Shown one piece after another: positions 61,520 to 64,000 of a stretch of DNA of 64,000 bases. The notes beneath the pieces are model-generated. The model saw only the letters and a program-made list of their open reading frames with translations, ran no database searches and was not told where the DNA came from. Numbering within the stretch: the first letter of the stretch is position 1; every line of letters starts with the position of its first letter. The position numbers and the translations under genes were made by a program. This DNA comes from Scatosoma sp002474405 (GTDB lineage: Bacteria > Bacillota > Clostridia > Christensenellales > Borkfalkiaceae). The stretch is from assembly GCA_937892545.1 (NCBI GenBank), contig CALAFO010000004.1, positions 4,453-68,452 of the forward strand, written 5' to 3'.

Positions 61520-61545
61520 TATATCCGACGGCGCAAAAAAGTCAA
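61518..61545 (-). promoter_or_regulatory. Promoter of the MFS-MATE operon
   Basis: Minus strand: TTGACT (61540-61545), 16-base spacer, TATAAT (61518-61523). It shares bases 61518-61519 with the -10 of the opposite promoter, so both polymerases cannot bind together. Confidence 0.75.
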
Positions 61546-61546
61546 C

Positions 61547-61597
61547 TTTTCTCAAACCACGTTTATTTTTATGTAGTTTTCTCAAAAATTCTCAAAA
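61547..61597. promoter_or_regulatory. TTTTCTCAAA repeats, candidate operators of the DeoR-type regulator
   Basis: TTTTCTCAAA occurs at 61547-61556 and 61577-61586 (30 bases apart, three helical turns), with a third ATTCTCAAAA at 61588-61597. They lie in the leader of the regulator gene and just upstream of the -35 of the MFS promoter. Direct repeats of this kind are typical of DeoR/GlpR binding sites. Confidence 0.55.
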
Positions 61598-61610
61598 TCG
61601 AGGTGATAAA

Positions 61611-62369
61611 ATGTATCAGAACGAACGACTGGAAAGCATAACGGAACTCGTGCGGCAATACGGCTACGTAACGGTGAAATACCTCGCTTCGGTGCTGCAC
61701 TACTCCACGGCTACCATCAACCGCGATCTCAACGCGCTGGAAGGGCGCGGCATATTAAAGCGCACCTACGGCGGCGTGGAAATCACGGATAAACACGCGT
61801 ATGTGCCCCTGCCTTTCCGCTATCATCAGAGCCGCTCCGAAAAATTGAAACTGGATAAAAAAGCGGCGGAACTGATCGGCGACGGCGAAACGGTATTCAT
61901 CGACGCCGGCACCACCACGGAACACATCGGGCAGTTTCTCGCCGAAAAAAAGGATCTTACCGTCATCACCAACAACATCGCGCTGGCGGCAAGGATTTCG
62001 GAAATGAAAATCAGAACCATCGTCCTCGGCGGGGAAATCAGCGAACCTCCCGCCATGATCTGGAGCGCGGAAACCACGGAAGCCGTGCTGAAATACCGCG
62101 CGGACAAACTGTTTTTTTCCTCCACTTCGGCAACGAAAAACGGCGAAGTGTATTTCCGCGACAACTCGGCGCTACTTCTGATGAAAGCCATGATGAAGCA
62201 ATCGAAAAAAACGTATTTTCTCGTAGACGGAGATAAACTTACCTCCGATCCGAAAAGCGGAATTTATTTTTTCTGCGATTTTTCCTCGTGCACGGGCGTG
62301 ATTTCCGATTACGCCTTTTCGCCGGAAGTAAAAGCCGCGTTTCCCGATACCGAATTTATCGAAGTGTAA
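61611..62369 (+). CDS. DeoR/GlpR-family transcriptional regulator
   Basis: The 252-residue protein has the DeoR helix-turn-helix (Y-V-T-V-K-Y-L-A-S-V-L-H-Y-S-T-A-T-I-N-R-D-L-N-A-L-E, ending R-T-Y-G-G-V, about 18-56) and the DeoR sensor domain with V-F-I-D-A-G-T-T-T-E-H-I (phosphosugar loop) and T-V-I-T-N-N-I-A. Start 61611 follows GAGGTGATAAA. The effector should be a sugar phosphate. It most likely controls the divergent MFS-MATE operon and itself. Confidence 0.92.
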   Translation: MYQNERLESITELVRQYGYVTVKYLASVLHYSTATINRDLNALEGRGILKRTYGGVEITDKHAYVPLPFRYHQSRSEKLKLDKKAAELIGDGETVFIDAGTTTEHIGQFLAEKKDLTVITNNIALAARISEMKIRTIVLGGEISEPPAMIWSAETTEAVLKYRADKLFFSSTSATKNGEVYFRDNSALLLMKAMMKQSKKTYFLVDGDKLTSDPKSGIYFFCDFSSCTGVISDYAFSPEVKAAFPDTEFIEV

Positions 62370-62410
62370 CCGGTTTTTTCCGCCGCTACGGCAACGTTTT
62401 CAAACCACGC

Positions 62411-62448
62411 AAAAAGGCTCGCGGACAATGCTCCGCGAACCTTTTTTA
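62411..62448 (+). terminator. Terminator after the DeoR-type gene
   Basis: Stem AAAAGG-C-TCGCGGA / TCCGCGA-A-CCTTTTTT with a 6-base loop. It lies 42 bases past the stop codon and, by its A-run on the left, can also end the P-type ATPase transcript coming from the other side. Confidence 0.85.
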
Positions 62449-62594
62449 TTTGAAAAATTTTTATTTGAAAATCGTTTTGCCCGAAACGTCGTTTTCCAAA
62501 ACGGCAACAAAATCGGAAACAGGCGGCGGAAATTTCTCTTTCCGCCGCCCGAAGCATGTAAAACGTCCGCGTATCCGCTTTACCTGTAAAGTTT

Positions 62595-64000
62595 TCAGCC
62601 GTTCCGCTTCTTCGCCGCGCGTTTCACCGCTTTGATGATGGTGGAAAACGAATCGTCCAGCAACACCATATCGCTGGCTTCCTTGGTTACGTCCGTACCC
62701 GCAATCCCCATCGCAATCCCCACGTCGGCATGTTTGATGGCGGGCGCGTCGTTGATGCCGTCGCCGGTTACGGCAACCACGTTCTTTTCTTCTTTCAGCA
62801 GCTTTACCACACGCATTTTAACAAGCGGCGTACTGCGGGCAATCACCTGAATTTTTCCGAGCGCCGCTTTCAGCTCTTCATCGGACATTTTTTCAATGTC
62901 GGCGGCTACCACGGCAATGTGATCCTCGTCCAGCATATGCAGTTCGTCGGCAATCGCCCTCGCCGTACGAATATTATCGCCGGTAAGCATCTTCACTTCG
63001 ATTCCCGCCGCGCGGCAATTCTTTATCGCTTCGTATACGTCCGGACTCAGCGGGTCGGAAATCACCACGAATCCGTCGTAAATCAGATTCCGCTCCACCT
63101 CTTCCTGCGTTTCTCCGTGATAACCGTCCAGCTCTCTGTGCGCAAAGGCAAGCAGCCGCCCTGCCTTGCTTTGAAACTGCTCCATCAGCTCCAGATTTTT
63201 CGCTCTTTCCTCCTTAGGAACGTCGGGGCACAGAGAGAGAATCTTTTCGGGATTTCCCTTCGTATAAAGGAGAATTTTTCCGTTTTCTCTTACAATCGTA
63301 CTCATGTCCTTGTTCTGAGACGAAAACGGAAACACCCGTACGATATCCGCGTCATGGCGGAGTTTCTGATAATCCGCGCCGGCTTTCTGCGCCGCCACCA
63401 GCAAAGAACACTCGGTCGGATTTCCGATAAAAGTCCGGTCTCCGTCCTCTTTTGAAATATTCGCGTTGCTGTTGATGCAGTAGTTATTCAGAAGAATACT
63501 ATCCCTAAGCTGCTCCGGCTCGATCAGATCGCCGTGCGTATAAATCTTCTGAACGGTCATCTTGTTCTCGGTCAGGGTGCCTGTCTTGTCGGAACAGATG
63601 ATGTTGACGCATCCGATCGTCTCGCAGGCAATCATCTTCTTCACCAGCGCGTTTTCCTTGGTCATTTTGATGATGTTCAACGCCAGTGAAACCGCCACAA
63701 TGGTCGGAAGCCCTTCCGGAACGGCAGCAACAATCAGAACGATGCTGGTAATAAAGGCGTCGGAAACCGTATCGAGGTTCAGCTGCCCCTGTATTATAAA
63801 CCGTATGACTTCGATGGCAAACACAACGGCTGCAGCAGAAGCGCCCGGCACGGTAATCTGCTTGCCGAGCTTGTTCAGTTTTTCCTGCAACGGCGTCGTC
63901 GTTTTTTCAATCGAAGAAAGCTCCTGCGCAATCTGCCCGAACTCCGTATCGTTCCCTACCCCCGTAACCAGCATACTTCCGTTGCCCGAAGAAACGAAAC
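62595..64000 (-). pseudogene. P-type cation ATPase (P2A-like), C-terminal membrane domain missing; N-terminus off the window
   Basis: The frame enters from the right edge with F-V-S-S-G-N-G-S-M-L-V-T-G-V-G and covers helices 3-4 (P-E-G-L-P), the phosphorylation motif D-K-T-G-T-L-T-E, the nucleotide domain (K-G-N-P-E), and T-G-D-G-I-N-D-A-P-A-I-K. It then reaches D-D-S-F-S-T-I-I-K-A-V and stops 9 codons later (K-R-A-A-K-K-R-N-G). Family members go on for about 200 residues with membrane helices 5-10 holding half of the ion site. No frame downstream supplies them. Such a protein should not transport ions, so it is a 3'-truncated gene or an assembly junction. Confidence 0.75.

Noticed and set aside
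1..64000. tRNA, rRNA, SRP RNA or known riboswitches
   Set aside because: No GTTCGA-type T-loop with a matching acceptor stem, rRNA motif or familiar riboswitch core was seen by eye; a covariance-model scan would be decisive.

Overview
The window looks like the chromosome of a Gram-positive anaerobe of the Bacillota, class Clostridia, probably a gut organism of the Christensenellales or a related order. Support comes from a NadD-YqeK fusion, class II GalT, VanW, CwlD, RelQ-type and GlpR-type genes, BspA-type leucine-rich repeats, strong AGGAGG ribosome sites with ATG, GTG and TTG starts, and TTGACA-17-TATAAT promoters. The taxonomic guess is inference from gene content, not a measurement. There are no rRNA or tRNA genes, CRISPR arrays or insertion sequences that I could recognise.

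Layout. (1) 1-5.9 kb: a leftward redox cluster (flavodoxin-like reductase, flavin reductase, lipoprotein esterase, a lipoprotein with two flavodoxin domains around BspA repeats, aldo/keto reductase) next to a LysR regulator. (2) 6.1-12.5 kb: a leftward oligopeptide ABC transporter operon with unusually enlarged ATPase subunits. Its binding protein, first permease and second permease have collapsed into two overlapping fragments, so about one and a half genes are missing. (3) 12.9-16.5 kb: a lower-GC segment with a DUF4143 ATPase, a large serine recombinase and a small conserved protein. (4) 17-27.8 kb: a frameshifted SGNH hydrolase, a Na/Pi symporter, aldose epimerase, a COG2509 flavoprotein, a GT8 / PlsC-like / CrtO-like lipid-modifying operon with a regulated-looking promoter, CwlD, a degenerate DeoC-fold protein and a small membrane protein. 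(5) 27.9-40.5 kb: RsfS, NadD-YqeK, NAD(P)HX dehydratase, BirA, RecX, a purine phosphoribosyltransferase, GlpK, GalT, GalK, a VTT protein and a cold-shock protein. (6) 40.7-54.5 kb: an almost purely leftward housekeeping block plsX-rnc-smc-ftsY-trmD-rbgA-rnhB-yraN, asnS flanked by palindromic repeat clusters, VanW and recF. (7) 54.7-64 kb: dnaA-mnmG rightward, RelQ, a MATE/MFS transporter pair diverging from a DeoR regulator over overlapping promoters, and a P-type ATPase that lacks its C-terminal membrane half.

Functional links: plsX, the PlsC-like and CrtO-like enzymes and GT8 point to envelope lipid work; galK, galT and the epimerase make most of a Leloir route (no galE here); recF and dnaA diverge from a 165-bp gap with no dnaN nearby, a rearranged form of the usual origin neighbourhood. 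The most interesting items are the enlarged and damaged Opp system, the flavodoxin-LRR-flavodoxin lipoprotein, the lipid operon with helically phased promoter repeats, and the catalytically dead DeoC-like protein.
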